Assembly (NCBI GenBank): GCA_037903355.1
Contig: JBAJFE010000014.1
Span: forward strand, 1 to 64,000
Origin: Trichuris trichiura
Taxonomy: Eukaryota; Nematoda; Enoplea; Trichinellida; Trichuridae
Direction of reading: 5' to 3'
Length of the DNA stretch: 64,000 bases
Shown: piece after piece, positions 1 through 14,598 of the stretch
How the letters are laid out: every line of letters begins with the position of its first letter
Position numbering within the stretch: the stretch's first letter is position 1
The notes under the pieces: generated by a model
The model's database searches: none
The model's input: the letters and a program-made list of their open reading frames with translations, nothing else
What the model was told of the DNA's origin: nothing
Position numbers and translations under genes: made by a program

Positions 1-1025
1 CCGGTTTTGCGGACGAGAACGCCAACGTTTAGATTCCGGTCAATGTGTGCTGTGTAGAAAATCCTGTCCGCTATTAGAATACCTCTTGCGAGCGTTGGGA
101 TTTAGAGCAATAATTTTCAAACGGACTCAACCTGCAAAACACCAGTCTACTGTACCCATATTCAGAAAACGACGTTTTCGACTCGCAAGACGGCAATTTC
201 CGATTGCAGTCGACGGGGCATCGCGTAACCTTTATTCCCTAAAAATATTGGCGTCCGGCGATGCGTAGATTTGGAGATATCGCGATATGCCCTCCGGGCA
301 TAGAGGATCGAATTTAAACGTAGAGCCTTCGGACCACGTGCAGTATGTAGCCCATTCAACGAGCATTACGCTCCAGAACAGCCGCCGTGCAAAGATTCTT
401 TCCAAGGCGTAGAGAAGCGATTTTGTATTTTACGGTTTTTCCGGTTTCTCGGACAAGAACGGCAACGTTTAGCTTCCGGTCAATGTGCGATGGGTAGGAA
501 ATTTTCTGCGCTACTAGAATACGCCTTGCCAGCGTTGGCATTTAGAGCAATAATTTTAAAACGGACTCAACTTGCAAAACACTTGTCTACTGCACCCATA
601 TTCAGAAAACGGCGTTTTCGACCAGCAAGCCGGCAATTTCCGATTGCAGTCGACGGGGCATCGCATACCCTTTATTCTCTAAAGATTTTGGCATCCGGCG
701 TTGCGTAGATTTGGAGATATCGCGATATGCCCTCCGGGCATGGAGGATCGAATTTAAACGTAGAGCCTTGGGATCACGTGCAGTATGTAGCCCAGTCAAC
801 GAGCATTACGCTGCAGAACAGCCGCCGTGCGAAGATTCTTTCCAAGGCGTAGAGGAGCGATTTTGTATTTTACCGTTTTTCCGGTTTTGCGGACGAGAAC
901 GCCAACGTGTAGATTCCGGTCAATGTGTGCTGTGTATAAAATCCTGTGCGCTATTAGAATACCTCTTGCGAGCGTTGGGATTTAGAGCAATAATTTTCAA
1001 ACGGACTCAACCTGCAAAACACTAG

Positions 1026-1087
1026 TCTACTGTACCCATATTCAGAAAACGACGTTTCTACTGTACCCATATTCAGAAAACGACGTT
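1026..1087. repeat. 31 bp tandem duplication inside a satellite monomer
   Basis: Positions 1026-1056 and 1057-1087 are identical 31 bp blocks, while all other monomers carry the block once. A replication-slippage or unequal-exchange event specific to this monomer. Confidence 0.9.
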
Positions 1088-4000
1088 TTCGACTCGCAAG
1101 CCGGCAATTTCCGATTGCAGTCGACGGGGCATCGCATAGCCTTTATTCCCCAAAACATTTTGGCGTCCGGCGATGCGTAGGTTTGGAGATATCGCGATAT
1201 GCCCTCCGGGCATAGACGATCGAATTTAAACGTAGAGCCTTGGGACCACGTGCAGTATGTAGCCCATTCAACGAGCATCACGCTCCAGAACAGCCGCCGT
1301 GCAAAGATTCTTTTCAAGGCGTAGAGGAGCGATTTTGTATTTTATCGTTTTTCCGGTTTTGCGAACGAGAACGGCAACGTTTAGATTCCGGTCAATGTGT
1401 GCTGTGTACAAAATCCTGTGCGCTATTACAATATCTCTTGCGAGCGTTGGGATTTAGAGCAATAATTTTCAAACGGACTCAACCCGCAAAACACTAGTGT
1501 TCTGTACCCATATTCAGAAAACGACGTTTTCGACTCGCAAGCCGGGAATTTCCGATTGCAGTCGACGGGGCATCGCATTACCTTTATTGCCGAAAAATTT
1601 TGGCGTCCGGCGATGCGCAGATTTGGAGATATCGCGATATGCCCTCCGGGCATAGAGGATCGAATTTAAACGTAGAGCCTTCGGACCACGTGCAGTATGT
1701 AGCCCATTCAACGAGCATTACGCTCCAGAACAGCCGCCGTGCAAAGATTCTTTCCAAGGCGTAGAGAAGCGATTTTGTATTTTACCGTTTTTCCGGTTTC
1801 TCGGACAAGAACGGCAACGTTTAGCTTCCGGTCAATGTGCGATGGGTAGGAAATTTTCTGCGCTACTAGAATACGCCTTGCCAGCGTTGGGATTTAGAGC
1901 AATAATTTTAAAACGGACTCAACCTGCAAAACACTTGTCTACTGTACCCATATTCAGAAAACGACGTTTTCGACTCGCAAGCCGGCAATTTCCGATTGCA
2001 GTCGACCGGGTAAGGAATAACCTTTACTCTCTAAAAATTTTGGCGTCCGGCGGTACGTAGATTTGGAGATATCGCGATATGCCCTCCGGGCATAGAGGAT
2101 CGAATTTAAACGTAGAGCCTTGGGATCACGTGCAGTATGTAGCCCATTCAACCAGCATTACGCTCCAGAACAGCCGCCCTGCAAAGATTCTTTCCAAGGC
2201 GTGGAGGAGCGATTTTGTAATTTACCGTTTTTCCGGTTTTACGGACAAGAACGGCAACGTTTAGCTTCCGGTCAATGTGCGATGGGTAGGAACGTTTCTG
2301 CGCTACTAGAATACGCCTTGCCAGCGTTGGGATTTAGAGCAATAATTTTAAAACGGACTCAACCTACAAAACACTTGTCTACTGTACCCATATTCAGAAA
2401 ACTACGTTTTCGACTCGCAAGCCGGCAATTTCCGATTGCAGTCGACGGGGCATCGCTTAGCCTTTATTCTCTAAAAATTTTGGCGTCCGGCGGTGCGTAG
2501 ATTTGGAGATATCGCGATATGCCCTCCGGGCATAGAGGATCGAATTTAAACGTAGAGCCTTGGGATCACGTGCAGTATGTAGCCCATTCAACGAGCATTA
2601 CACTGCAGAACAGCCGCCGTGCAAAGATTCTTTCCAAGGCGTAGAGGAGCGATTTTGTATTTTATCGTTTTTCCGGTTTTGCGAACGAGAACGGCAACGT
2701 TTAGATTCCGGTCAACGTGTACTGTGTACAAAATCCTGTGCGCTATTAGAATATCTCTTCCGAGCGTTGGGATTTAGAGCAATAATTTTCAAACGGACTC
2801 AACCTGCAAAACACTAGTGTTCTGTACCCATATTCAGAAAACGACGTTTTCGACTCGCAAGCCGGCAATCTCCGATTGCAGTCGACGGGGCATCGCATTG
2901 GCTTTATTCGCGAAAAATTTTGGCGTCCGGCGATGCGTAGATTTGGAGATATCGCGATATGCCCTCCGGGCATAGAGGATCGAATTTAAACGTAGAGCCT
3001 TGGGATCACGTGCAGTATGTAGCCCATTCAACGAGCATCACGCTCCAGAACAGCCGCCGTGCAAAGATTCTTTTCAAGGCGTAGAGGAGCGATTTTGTAT
3101 TTTATCGTTTTTCCGGTTTTGCGAACGAGAACGGCAACGTTTAGATTCCGGTCAATGTGTGCTGTGTACAAAATCCTGTGCGCTATTAGAATATCTCTTG
3201 CGAGCGTTGGGATTTAGAGCAATAATTTTCAAACGGACTCAACCTGCAAAACACTAGTGTTCTGTACCCATATTCAGAAAACGACGTTTTCGACTCGCAA
3301 GCCGGCAATCTCCGATTGCAGTCGACGGGGCATCGCATTGGCTTTATTCGCGAAAAATTTTGGCGTCCGGCGATGCGTAGATTTGGAGATATCGCGATAT
3401 GCCCTCCGGGCATAGAGGATCGAATTTAAACGTAGAGCCTTGGGATCACGTGCAGTATGTAGCCCAGTCAACGAGCATTACACTGCAGAACAGCCGCCGT
3501 GCAAAGATTCTTTCCAAGGCGTAGAGGAGCGATTTTGTATTTTACCGTTTTTCCGGTTTTGCGGACGAGAACGCCAACGTTTAGATTCCGGTCAATGTGT
3601 GCTGTGTAGAAAATCCTGTCCGCTATTAGAATACGTCTTGCGAGCGTTAGTATTTCGAGCAATAGTTTTCAAACGGACTCAACCTGCAAAACACTAGTCT
3701 ACTGTACCCATCTTCAGAAAACGACGTTTTCGACTCGCAAGCCGGCAATTTCCGATTGCAGTCGACGGGGCATCGCATAGCCTTTATTCCCCAAAACATT
3801 TTGGCGTCCGGCGATGCGTAGGTTTGGAGATATCGCGATATGCCCTCCGGGCATAGAGGATCGAATTTAAACGTAGAGCCTTGGGATCACGTGCAGTATG
3901 TAGCCCAGTCAACGAGCATCACACTGCAGAACAGCCGCCGTGCAAAGATTCTTTCCAAGGCGTAGAGGAGCGATTTTGTATTTTACCGTTTTTCCGGTTT

Positions 4001-7000
4001 TGCGGACGAGAACGCCAACGTTTAGATTCCGGTCAATGCGTGCTGTGTAGAAAATCCTGTGCGCTATTAGAATACCTCTTGCTAGCGTTGGGATTTAGAG
4101 CAATAATTTTCAAACGGACTCAACCTGCAAAACACTAGTCTACTGTACCCATATTCAGAAAACGACGTTTTCCACTCGCAAACCGGCAATTTCCGATTGC
4201 AGTCGACGGGACATCGCATAACCTTTATTCTCTAACAATTTTGGCGTCCGGCGGTGCGTAGATTTGGAGATATCGCGATATGCCCTCCGGGCATAGAGGA
4301 TCGAATTTAAACGTAGAGCCTTGGGATCACGTGCAGTATGTAGCCCAGTCAACGAGCATTACACTGCAGAACAGCCGCCGTGCAAAGATTCTTTCCAAGG
4401 CGTAGAGGAGCGATTTTGTATTTTACCGTTTTTCCGGTTTTGCGGACGAGAACGCCAACGTTTAGATTCCGGTCAATGTGTGGTGTGTAGAAAATCCCGT
4501 GCGCTATTAGAATACCTCTTGCGAGCGTTGGGATTTAGAGCAATAATTTTCAAACGGACTCAACCTGCAAAACACTAGTCTACTGTACCCATATTCAGAA
4601 AACGGCGTTTTCGACTCGCAAGCCGGCAATTTCCGATTGCAGTCGACGGGGCATCGCATAACCTTTATTCCCTAAAAATGTTGGCGTCCGGCGATGCGTA
4701 GATTTGGAGATACCGCGATATGCCCTCCGGGCATAGAGGAGCGAATTTAAACGTACAGCCTTCGGACCACGTGCAGTATGTAGCCCATTCAACGAGCATT
4801 ACGCTCCAGAACAGCCGCCCTGCAAAGATTCTTTCCAAGGCGTGGAGGAGCGAATTTGTGTTTTACCGTTTTTCCGGTTTTGCGAACGAGAACGGCAACG
4901 TTTAGATTCCGGTCAATGTGCGATGGGTAGGAACGTTTCTGCGCTACTAGAATACGCCTTGCCAGCGTTGGGATTTAGAGCAATAATTTTAAAACGGACT
5001 CAACCTGCAAAACACTTGTCTACTGTACCCATATTCAGAAAACGGCGTTTTCGACTCGCAAGCCGGCAATTTCCGATTGCAGTCGACGGGGCATCGCATA
5101 ACCTTTATTCCCTAAAAATGTTGGCGTCCGGCGATGCGTAGATTTGGAGATACCGCGATATGCCCTCCGGGCATAGAGGATCGAATTTAAACGTAGAGCC
5201 TTCGGACCACGTGCAGTATGTAGCCCATTCAACGAGCATTACGCTCCAGAACAGCCGCCGTGCAAAGATTCTTTCCAAGGCGTAGAGGAGCGATTTTGTA
5301 ATTTACCGTTTTTCCGGTTTTTCGGACAAGAACGGCAACGTTTAGCTTCCGGTCAATGTGCGATGGGTAGGAACGTTTCTGCGCTACTAGAATACGCCTT
5401 GCCAGCGTTGGGATTTAGAGCAATAATTTTAAAACGGACTCAACCTGCAAAACACTTGTCTACTATACCCATATTCAGAAAATGACGTTTTCTACTCGCA
5501 AGCCGGCAATTTCCGATTGCAGTCGACGGGGCATCGCATAACCTTTATTCTCTAGAAATTTTGGCGTCCGGCGGTGCGTAGATTTGGAGATATCGAGATA
5601 TGCCCTCCGCGCATAGAGGATCGAATTTAAACGTAGAGCCTTGGGATCACGTGCAGTATGTAGCCCATTCAACGAGCATCACGCTCCAGAACAGCCGCCG
5701 TGCAAAGATTCTTTCCAAGGCGTGGAGGAGCGAATTTGTGTTTTACCGTTTTTCCGGTTTTGCGAACGAGAACGGCAACGTTTAGATTCCGGTCAATGTG
5801 TGCTGTGTAAAAAATCCTGTGCGCTATTAGAATACCTCTTGCGAGCGTTGGGATTTAGAGAAATAATTTTCAAACGGACTCAACCTGCGAAACACTACTG
5901 TACTGTACCCATATTCAGAAAACGACGTTTTCGACTCGCAAGCCGGCAATTTCCGATTGCAGTCGACGGGGCAAGGAATAACCTTTATTCTCTAAAACTT
6001 TTGGCGTCCGGCGGTACGTAGATTTCGAGATATCGCGATATGCCCTCCGGGCATAGAGGATCGAATTTAAACGTAGAGCCTTGGGATCACGTGCAGTATG
6101 TAGCCCATTCAACGAGCATTACACCGCAGAACAGCCGCCGTGCAAAGATTCTTTCCAAGGCGTAGAGGAGCGATAATGTGTGCTGTGTAGAAAATCCTGT
6201 CCGCTATTAGAATACGTCTTGCGAGCGTTAGGATTTAGAGCAATATTTTTCAAACGGACTCAACCTGCGAAACACTAGTCTACTGTACCCATATTCAGAA
6301 AACGGCGTTTTCGACCCGCAAGCCGGCAATTTCCGATTGCAGTCGACGGTGCATCGCATTACCTTTATTCCCTAAACATTTTGGCGTCCGGCGATGCGTA
6401 GATTTGGAGATATCGCGATATGCCCTCCGGGCATAGAGGATCGAATTTAAACGTAGAGCCTTGGGATCACATGCAGTATGTAGCCCAGTCAACGAGCATT
6501 GCACTGCAGAACAGCCGCCGTGCAAAGATTCTTTCGAAGGCGTAGAGGAGCGATTTTGTATTTTACCGTTTTCCCGGTTTTGCGGACGAGAACGCCAACG
6601 TTTAGATTCCGGTCAATGTGTGCTGTGTAGAAAATCCTGTCCGCTATTAGAATACCTCTTGCGAGCGTTGGGATTTAGAGCAATAATTTTCAAACGGACT
6701 CAACCTGCAAAACACTAGTCTACTGTGCCCATATTCAGAAAACGACGTTTTCGACTCGCAAGCCGGCAATTTTCGATTGCAGTCGACGGGGCATCGCATA
6801 ACCTTTATTCCCGAAGGATTTTGGCGTCCGGCGGTGCGTAGATTTGGAGATATCGGGATATGCCCTCCGGGCATAGAGGATCGAATTTAAACGTAGAGCC
6901 TTGGTATCACGTGCAGTATGTAGCCCAGTCAACGAGCATTACACTGCAGAACAGCCGCCGTGCAAAGATTCTTTCGAAGGCGTAGAGGAGCGATTTTGTA

Positions 7001-10000
7001 TTTTACCGTATTCCCGGTTTTGCGGACGAGAACGCCAACGTTTAGATTCCGGTCAATGTGTGCTGTGTAGAAAATCCTGTCCGCTATTAGAATACCTCTT
7101 GCGAGCGTTAGGATTTAGAGCAATAGTTTTCAAACGGACTCAACCTGCAAAACACTAGTCTACTGTGCCCATATTCAGAAAACGACGTTTTCGACTCGCA
7201 AGCCGGCAATTTTCGATTGCAGTCGACGGGGCATCGCATAACCTTTATTCCCGAAGGACTTTGGCGTCCGGCGGTGCGTAGATTTGGAGATATCGGGATA
7301 TGCCCTCCGGGCATAGAGGAACGAATTTAAACGTACAGCCCTGGGACCACGTGCAGCATGTTGCCCATTCAGCGCACATTACGCTCCGGAACAGCCGCCG
7401 TGCAAAGATTCTTTCCATGGCGTAGAGGAGCGATTTTGTATTTTACCGTTTTTCCGGTTTTTCGGACAAGAACGGCAACGTTTAGCTTCCGGTCAATGTG
7501 CGATGGGTAGGAAATTTTCTGCGCTACTAGAATACGCCTTGCCAGCGTTGGGATTTAGAGCAATAATTTTAAAACGGACTCAACCTGCAAAACACTTGTC
7601 TACTGTACCCATATTCAGAAAACGACGTTTTCGACTCGCAAGCCGGCAATTTCCGATTGCAGTCCACGGGGCATCGCATAGCGTTTATTCTCTAAAACTT
7701 TTGGCGTCCGGTGGTGCGTAGATTTGGAGATATCGCGATATGCCCTCCGGGCATAGAGATCGAATTTAAACGTAGAGCCTTGGGATCACGTGCAGTATGT
7801 AGCCCAGTCAACGGGCATTACACTGCAGAACAGCCGCCGTGCAAAGATTCTCTCGAAGGCGTAGAGGAGCGATTTTGTATTTTACCGTTTTCCCGGTTTT
7901 GCGGACGAGAACACCAACGTTTAGATTCCGGTCAATGTGTGCTGTGTAGAAAATCCTGTCCGCTATTAGAATACCTCTTGCGAGCGTTGGGATTTAGAGC
8001 AATAATTTTCAAACGGACTCAACCTGCAAAACACCAGTCTACTTTTGCCCGTATTCAGAAAACGACGTTTTCGACTCGCAAGACGGCAATTTCCGATTGC
8101 AGTCGACGGGGCATCGCGTAACCTTTATTCCCTAAAAATATTGGCGTCCGGCGATGCGTAGATTTGGAGATATCGCGATATGCCCTCCCTCCGGGCATAG
8201 AGGAGAGAATTTAAACGTAGAGCAGACCTTGGACCACGTGCAGTATGTAGCCCATTCAACGAGCATCGCGCTCAGAACAGCCGCCGTGCAAAGATTCTTT
8301 CAAGGGTTCAAGGCGTAGAGGAGCGATTTTGTAATTTACCGTTTTTCCGGTTTTTCGGACAAGAACGGCAACGTTTAGCTTCCGGTCAATGTGCGATGGG
8401 TAGGAACGTTTCTGCGCTACTAGAATACGCCTTGCCATCTATGGGATTTAGAGCAATAATGTTAAAACGGAGTCAACCTGCAAAACACTTGTCTACTGTA
8501 CCCATATTCAGAAAACTACGTTTTCGACTCGCAAGCCGGCAATTTCCGATTGCAGTCGACGGGGCATCGCATAACCTTTAGTCTCTAAAAATTTTGGCGT
8601 CCGGCGGTGCGTAGATTTGGAGAGATTTCGATATGCCCTCCGGGCATAGAGGATCGAATTTAAACGTAGAGCCTTGGAATCACGTGCAGCATGTAGCCCA
8701 GTCAACGAGCATTACACTGCGGAACAGCCGCCGTGCAAAGATTCTTTCCAAGGCGTAGAGGAGCGATTTTGTATTTTACCGTTTTTCTGGTTTTGCGGAC
8801 GAGAACGCCAACGTTTAGATTCCGGTCAATGTGTGGTGTGTAGAAAATCCTGTGCGCTATTAGAATACCTCTTGCGAGCGTTGGGATTTAGAGCAATAAT
8901 TTTCAAACGGACTCAACCTGCAAAACACTAGTCTACTGTACCCATATTCAGAAAACGACGTTTTCGACTCGCAAGCCGGCAATTTCCGATTGCAGTCGAC
9001 GGGGCATCGCATAACCTTTATTCCCTAAAAATGTTGGCGTCCGGCGATGCGTAGATTTTGAGATATCGCGATATGCCCTCCGGGCATAGAGGATCGAATT
9101 TAAACGTAGAGCCTTCGGACCACGTGCAGTATGTAGTCCATTCAACGACCATTACGCTCCAGAACAGCCGCCGTGCAAAGATTCTTTCCAAGGCGCAGAG
9201 GAGCGATTTTGTTATTTACCGTTTTTCCGGTTTTTCGGACAAGAACGGCAGCGTTTAGCTTCCGGTCAATGTGCGATGGGTAGGAACGTTTCTGCGCTAC
9301 TAGAATACGCCTTGCCATCGTTGGGATTTAGAGCAATAATTTTGAAACGGACTCAACCTGCAAAACACTTGTCTACTGTACCCATATTCAGAAAACGACG
9401 TTTTCGACTCGCAAGCCGGCAATTTCCGATTGCAGTCGACGGGGCATCGCATAACCTTTATTCTCTAAAAATTTTGGCGTCCGGCGGTGCGTAGATTTGG
9501 AGATATTTCGATATGCCCTCCTGGCATAGATGATCGAATTTAAACGTAGAGCCTTGATATCACGTGCAGTATGTAGCCCATTCAACGAGCATTACACTGC
9601 AGAACAGCCGCCGTGCAAAGATTCTTTCCAAGACGTAGAGGAGCGATTTTGTATTTTACCGTTTTTCCGGTTTTGCGGACGAGAACGCCAACGTTTAGAT
9701 TCCGGTCAATGTGTGCTGTGTAGGAAATCCTGTGCGCTATTAGAATACGTCTTGCGAGCGTTAGGATTTAGAGCAATAGTTTTCAAGCGGACTCAACCTG
9801 CAAAACACTAGTCTACTGTACCCATATTCAGAAAACGACGTTTTCGACTCGCAAGACGGCAATTTCCGATTGCAGTCGACGGGGCATCGCGTAACCTTTA
9901 TTCCCGAAAGATTTTGGCGTCAGGCGGTGCGTAGATTTGGAGATATCGCGGTATGCCCTCCGGGCATAGAGGAACGAATTTGAACGTACAGCCCTGGGAC

Positions 10001-11829
10001 CGCGTGCAGCATGTTGCCCATTCAGCGCACATTACGCTCCAGAACAGCCGCCGTGCAAAGATTCTTTCCAAGGCGTAGAGGAGCGATTTTGTATTTTACC
10101 GTTCTTCCGGTTTTGCGGACGAGAACGCCAACGTTTAGATTCCGGTCAATGTGTGCTGTGTAGAAACTCCTGTCCGCTATTAGAATACCTCTTGGGAGCG
10201 TTGGGATTTAGAGCAATAATTTTAAAACGGACTCAACCTGCAAAACACTTGTCTACTGTACCCATATTCAGAAAACGACGTTTTCGACTCGCAAGCCGGC
10301 AATTTCCGATTGCAGTCGACGGGGCATCGCATAACCTTTACTCTCTAAAAATTTTGGCGCCCGGCGGTACGTAGATTTGGAGATATCGCGATATGCCCTC
10401 CGGGCGTAGAGGATCGAATTTAAACGTAGAGCCTTGGGATCACGTGCAGTATGTAGCCCATTCAACCAGCATTACGCTCCAGAACAGCCGCCCTGCAAAG
10501 ATTCTTTCCAAGGCGTGGAGGAGCGAATTTGTATTTTACCGTTTTTCCGGTTTTGCGAACGAGAACGGCAACGTTTAGATTCCGGTCAATGTGTGCTGTG
10601 TAGAAAATCCTGTGCGCTATTAGAATAGCTCTTGCGAGCGTTGGGATTTAGAGCAATAATTTTCAAACCGACTCAACCTGCAAAACACTAGTCTACTGTA
10701 CCCATATTCAGAAAACGACGTTTTCGACTCGGAAGCCGGCAATTTCCGATTGCAGTCGACGGGGCATCGCATAACCTTTATTCCCTAAAAATTTTGGCGT
10801 CCGGCGATGCGTTGATTTGGAGATATCGCGATATGCCCTCCGGGCATAGAGGATCGAATTTAAACGTAGAGCCTCGGGACCACGTGCAGTATGTAGCCCA
10901 TTCAACGAGCATTACGCTCCAGAACAGCCGCCGTGCAAAGATTCTTTCCAAGGCGTAGAGGAGCGATTTTGTATTTTACCGTTTTTCCGGTTTTTCGGAC
11001 AAGAACGGCAACGTTTAGCTTCCGGTCAATGTGCGATGGGTAGGAAATTTTTTGCGCTACTAGAATACGCCTTGCTAGCGTTGGGATTTAGAGCAATAAT
11101 TTTAAAACGGACTCAACTTGCAAAACACTAGTCTACTGTACCCATATTCAGAAAACGACGTTTTTGACTCGCAAGCCGGCAATTTCCGATTGCAGTCGAC
11201 GGGGCATCGCATAACCTTTATTCCCTAAAAATTTTGGCGTCCGGCGATGCGTTGATTTGGAGATATCGCGATATGCCCTCCGGGCATAGAGGATCGAATT
11301 TAAACGTAGAGCCTCGAGCCGTGCAGTATGCAGCCCATTCAACGAGCATTACGCTCCAGAACAGCCGCCGTGCAAAGATTCTTTCCAAGGCGTAGAGGAG
11401 CGATTTTGTATTTTACCGTTTTTCCGGTTTTTCGGACAAGAACGGCAACGTTTAGCTTCCGGTCAATGTGCGATGGGTAGGAAATTTTTTGCGCTGCTAG
11501 AATACGCCTTGCTAGCGTTGGGATTTAGAGCAATAATTTTAAAACGGACTCAACTTGCAAAACACTTGTCTACTGTACCCATATTCAGAAAACGACATTT
11601 TCGACTCGGAAGCCGGCAATTTCCGATTGCAGTCGACGGGGCAAGGAATAACCTTTATTCTCTAAAAATTTTGGCGTCCGGCGGTGCGTAGATTTGGAGA
11701 TATCGCGATATGCCCTCCGGGCATAGAGGATCGAATTTAAACGTAGAGCCTTGGGATCACGTGCAGTATGTAGCCCATTCAACCAGCATTACGCTCCAGA
11801 ACCGCCGTCCTACAAAAATTCTTTCCAAG

Positions 11830-11905
11830 GCGTGGAGGAGCGAATTTGTATTTTACCGTTTTTCCGGGCGTGGAGGAGCGAATTTGTATTTTACCGTTTT
11901 TCCGG
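11830..11905. repeat. 38 bp tandem duplication inside a satellite monomer
   Basis: Positions 11830-11867 are repeated exactly at 11868-11905. The segment is single-copy in the other monomers. Confidence 0.9.
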
Positions 11906-14598
11906 TTTTGCGAACGAGAACGGCAACGTTTAGATTCCGGTCAATGTGTGCTGTGTAGAAAATCCTGTGCGCTATTAGAATACCTCTTGCGAGCGTTGGG
12001 ATTTAGAGCAATAATTTTCAAACGGACTCAACCTGCAAAACACTAGTGTACTGTACCCACATTCAGAAAACGACGTTTTCGACTCGCAAGCCGGCAATTT
12101 CCGATTGCAGTCGACGGGGCATCGCATTACCTTTATTCCCTAAAAATTTTGGCGTCCGGCGATGCGTAGATGTGGAGATATGGCGATATGCCCTCCGGGC
12201 ATAGAGGATCGGATTTAAACGTAGAGCCTTGGGATCACGTGCAGTATGTAGCCCATTCAACGTGCATTAGACTGCAGAACAGCCGCCGTGCAAAGATTCT
12301 TTCCAAGGCGTAGAGGAGCGATTTTGTATTTTACCATTTTTCCGGTTTTTCGGACAAGAACGGAAACGTTTAGCTTCCGGTCAATGTGCGATGGGTAGGA
12401 AATTTTCTGCGCTACTAGAATACGCCTTGCCAGCGTTGGGATTTAGAGCAATGATTTTAAAACGGACTCAACCTGCAAAACACTTGTCTACTGTACCCAT
12501 ATTCAGAAAACGACGTTTTCGACTCGCAAGCCGGGAATTTCCGATTGCAGTCGACGGGGCATCGCATAGCCTTTATTCTCTAAAAATTTTGGCGGCCGTC
12601 GGTGCGTAGATTTGGAGATATCGCGATATGCCCTCCGGGCATAGAGGATCGAATTTAAACGGAGAGCCTTGGGACGACGTGCAGTTTGTAGCCCATTCAA
12701 CGAGCATCACGCTCCAGAACAGCCGCCGTGCAAAGATTCTTTCCAAGGCGTAGAGGAGCGATTTTGTATTTTACCGTTTTTCCGGTTTTGCGGACGAGAA
12801 CGCCAACGTTTAGATTGCGGTGAATGTGTGCTGTGTAGAAAATCATGTGCGCTATTAGAATACGTCTTGCGAGCGTTAGGAGTTAGAGCAATAGTTTTCA
12901 ACCGGACTCAACCTGCAAAACACTAGTCTACTGTACCCATATTCAGAAAACGACGTTTTCGACTCCGAAGCCGGCAACTTCCGATTGCAGTCGACGGGGC
13001 GTCGGATAACCTTTATTCCCTAAAAGGTTTGGCGCCCAGCGCTTCGTAGATTTGGAGATATCGCGATATGCGCTCCGGGCATAGAGGAACGAATTTAACC
13101 GTAGAGCCTTGGGAACACGTGGAGTATGTTGCCCATTCAAGGAGCATTACGGTCCTGAACAGCCAGCTTGCAAAGATTTATTCCGGGGCGTGGAGGAGCG
13201 ATTTTGTATTTTACCATTTTCGCGGTTTTGCGGGCTGGAACGGCAACGTTTAGCTTCTGGTCAATGTGCGATGGGTAGGAAATTTTCTGCTCTACTGGAA
13301 TGCGCCTTGCCAGCGTTGGGATTTAGAGCAATAATTTTAAAACGGACTCAACCTGCAAAACACTTGTCTACTGTACCCATATTCAGAAAACGACGTTTTC
13401 GACTCCGAAGCCGGCAACTTGCGATTGCAGTCGACGGGGCATCGCATTACCTTTATTGCCTAAAAATTTTGACGCCCGTCGCTTCGTAGATTTGGAGATA
13501 TCCCGATGTGCCCTCCGGGCATAGAGGAACGAATTTAGCCGTAGAGCCTTGGGAACACTTGCCGCATGTTGCCCATTCAAGGAGAATTACGCTGCTGAAC
13601 AGCCAGCTTGCAAAGATTTATTCCGTTGCGTGGAGGAGCGATTTTGTATTTTACCATTTTCGCGGTTTCGCGGGCGAGATCGGCAACGTTTAGCTTGCGG
13701 TTAATGTTCGATGGGTAGGAAATTTTCTGCGCTACTAGAATACGCCTTGCCAGCGTTGGGATTTAGAGCAATAATTTTAAAACGGACTCAACCTGCAAAG
13801 CACTTGTCTACTGTACCCATATTCAGAAAACGACGTTTTCGACTCCGAAGCCGGCAACTTCCGATTGCAGTCGACGGGGCATCGCATAACCTTTATTCCC
13901 TAAAAATTTTGGCGCCCGGCGCTTGGTAGACTTGGCGATGTCGCGGTATGCCCTCCGGGCATAGAGGAAGGAATTTAAACGTAGAGCCTTGGGAACACGT
14001 GCAGTATGTTGCCCATTCAAGGAGGATTACGCTCCCAAACTGCCCGCTTGCAAAGATTTATTCCGGAGCGTAGAGGAGCAATTTTGTATTTTAGCATTGT
14101 CGCGGTTTTGCGGGCGAGAATGGCAACGTTTAGCTTCCGGTGAAGGTGCGATGTGTAGGAAATTTTCTGCGCTACTAGAATATGTCTTGCCTGCGTTGGG
14201 ATTTAGAGCAATAGCTTTAAAGCGGACTCAACCTGCAAAACACTTGTATACTGTGCCCATATTCAGAGAACGACGTTTTCGACTCCGATGCCGGCAGCTT
14301 CCGATTGCAGTCGGCGGGGCATCGCATAACCTTCATTCCCTAAAAATTCTGGCGCGCGGCGCTGCGTAGATTTGGTGATATGGCGATATGCCCTCCGTGC
14401 ATAGAGGAACGAATTTAAACGTAGAGCCTTGGGAACACGTGCAGTATGTTGCCCATTCAAGGAGCATTAGGTTCCTGAACAGCCAGCTTGCAAAGATTTA
14501 TTCCGGGGCGTAGAGGAGCGATTTTGTATTTTACCATTTTCGCGGTTTTGCGGGCGAGAACGGCAACTTTTATCTTCCGGTCAATGTCCGATGGGTAG

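Larger units (their letters stand above)
1..14598. repeat. Satellite DNA array, ~440 bp monomer, ~33 copies
   Basis: The same sequence recurs every 440-441 bp from the window's left edge (for example copies starting near 2560, 3000, 3440, 3881, 4321). Two monomer subfamilies alternate irregularly. One carries GTGTGCTGTGTAGAAAATCC near the middle (45, 1398, 3597, 6617) and the other GTGCGATGGGTAGGAAATT (487, 1837, 7498, 13706). The monomers at 2560 and 3000 are almost identical, suggesting recent local duplication, whereas copies after about 12940 share private variants, as expected at an array edge. Every frame contains short ORFs of 60-130 codons in many copies, but they lie on both strands, differ by indels between copies and match no family I know, so I do not call them genes. 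The array continues beyond the window to the left. Confidence 0.98.

Noticed and set aside
47..14460. Dozens of recurring 60-130 codon ORFs in both strands of the satellite
   Set aside because: They repeat because the monomer repeats. Opposite-strand ORFs overlap, lengths vary with indels, and no known domain is present. No evidence of selection for one frame can be judged by eye.
1..14598. CENP-B box in the satellite
   Set aside because: I looked for a match to the 17 bp consensus core and saw none in the monomer, so no centromere claim is made.
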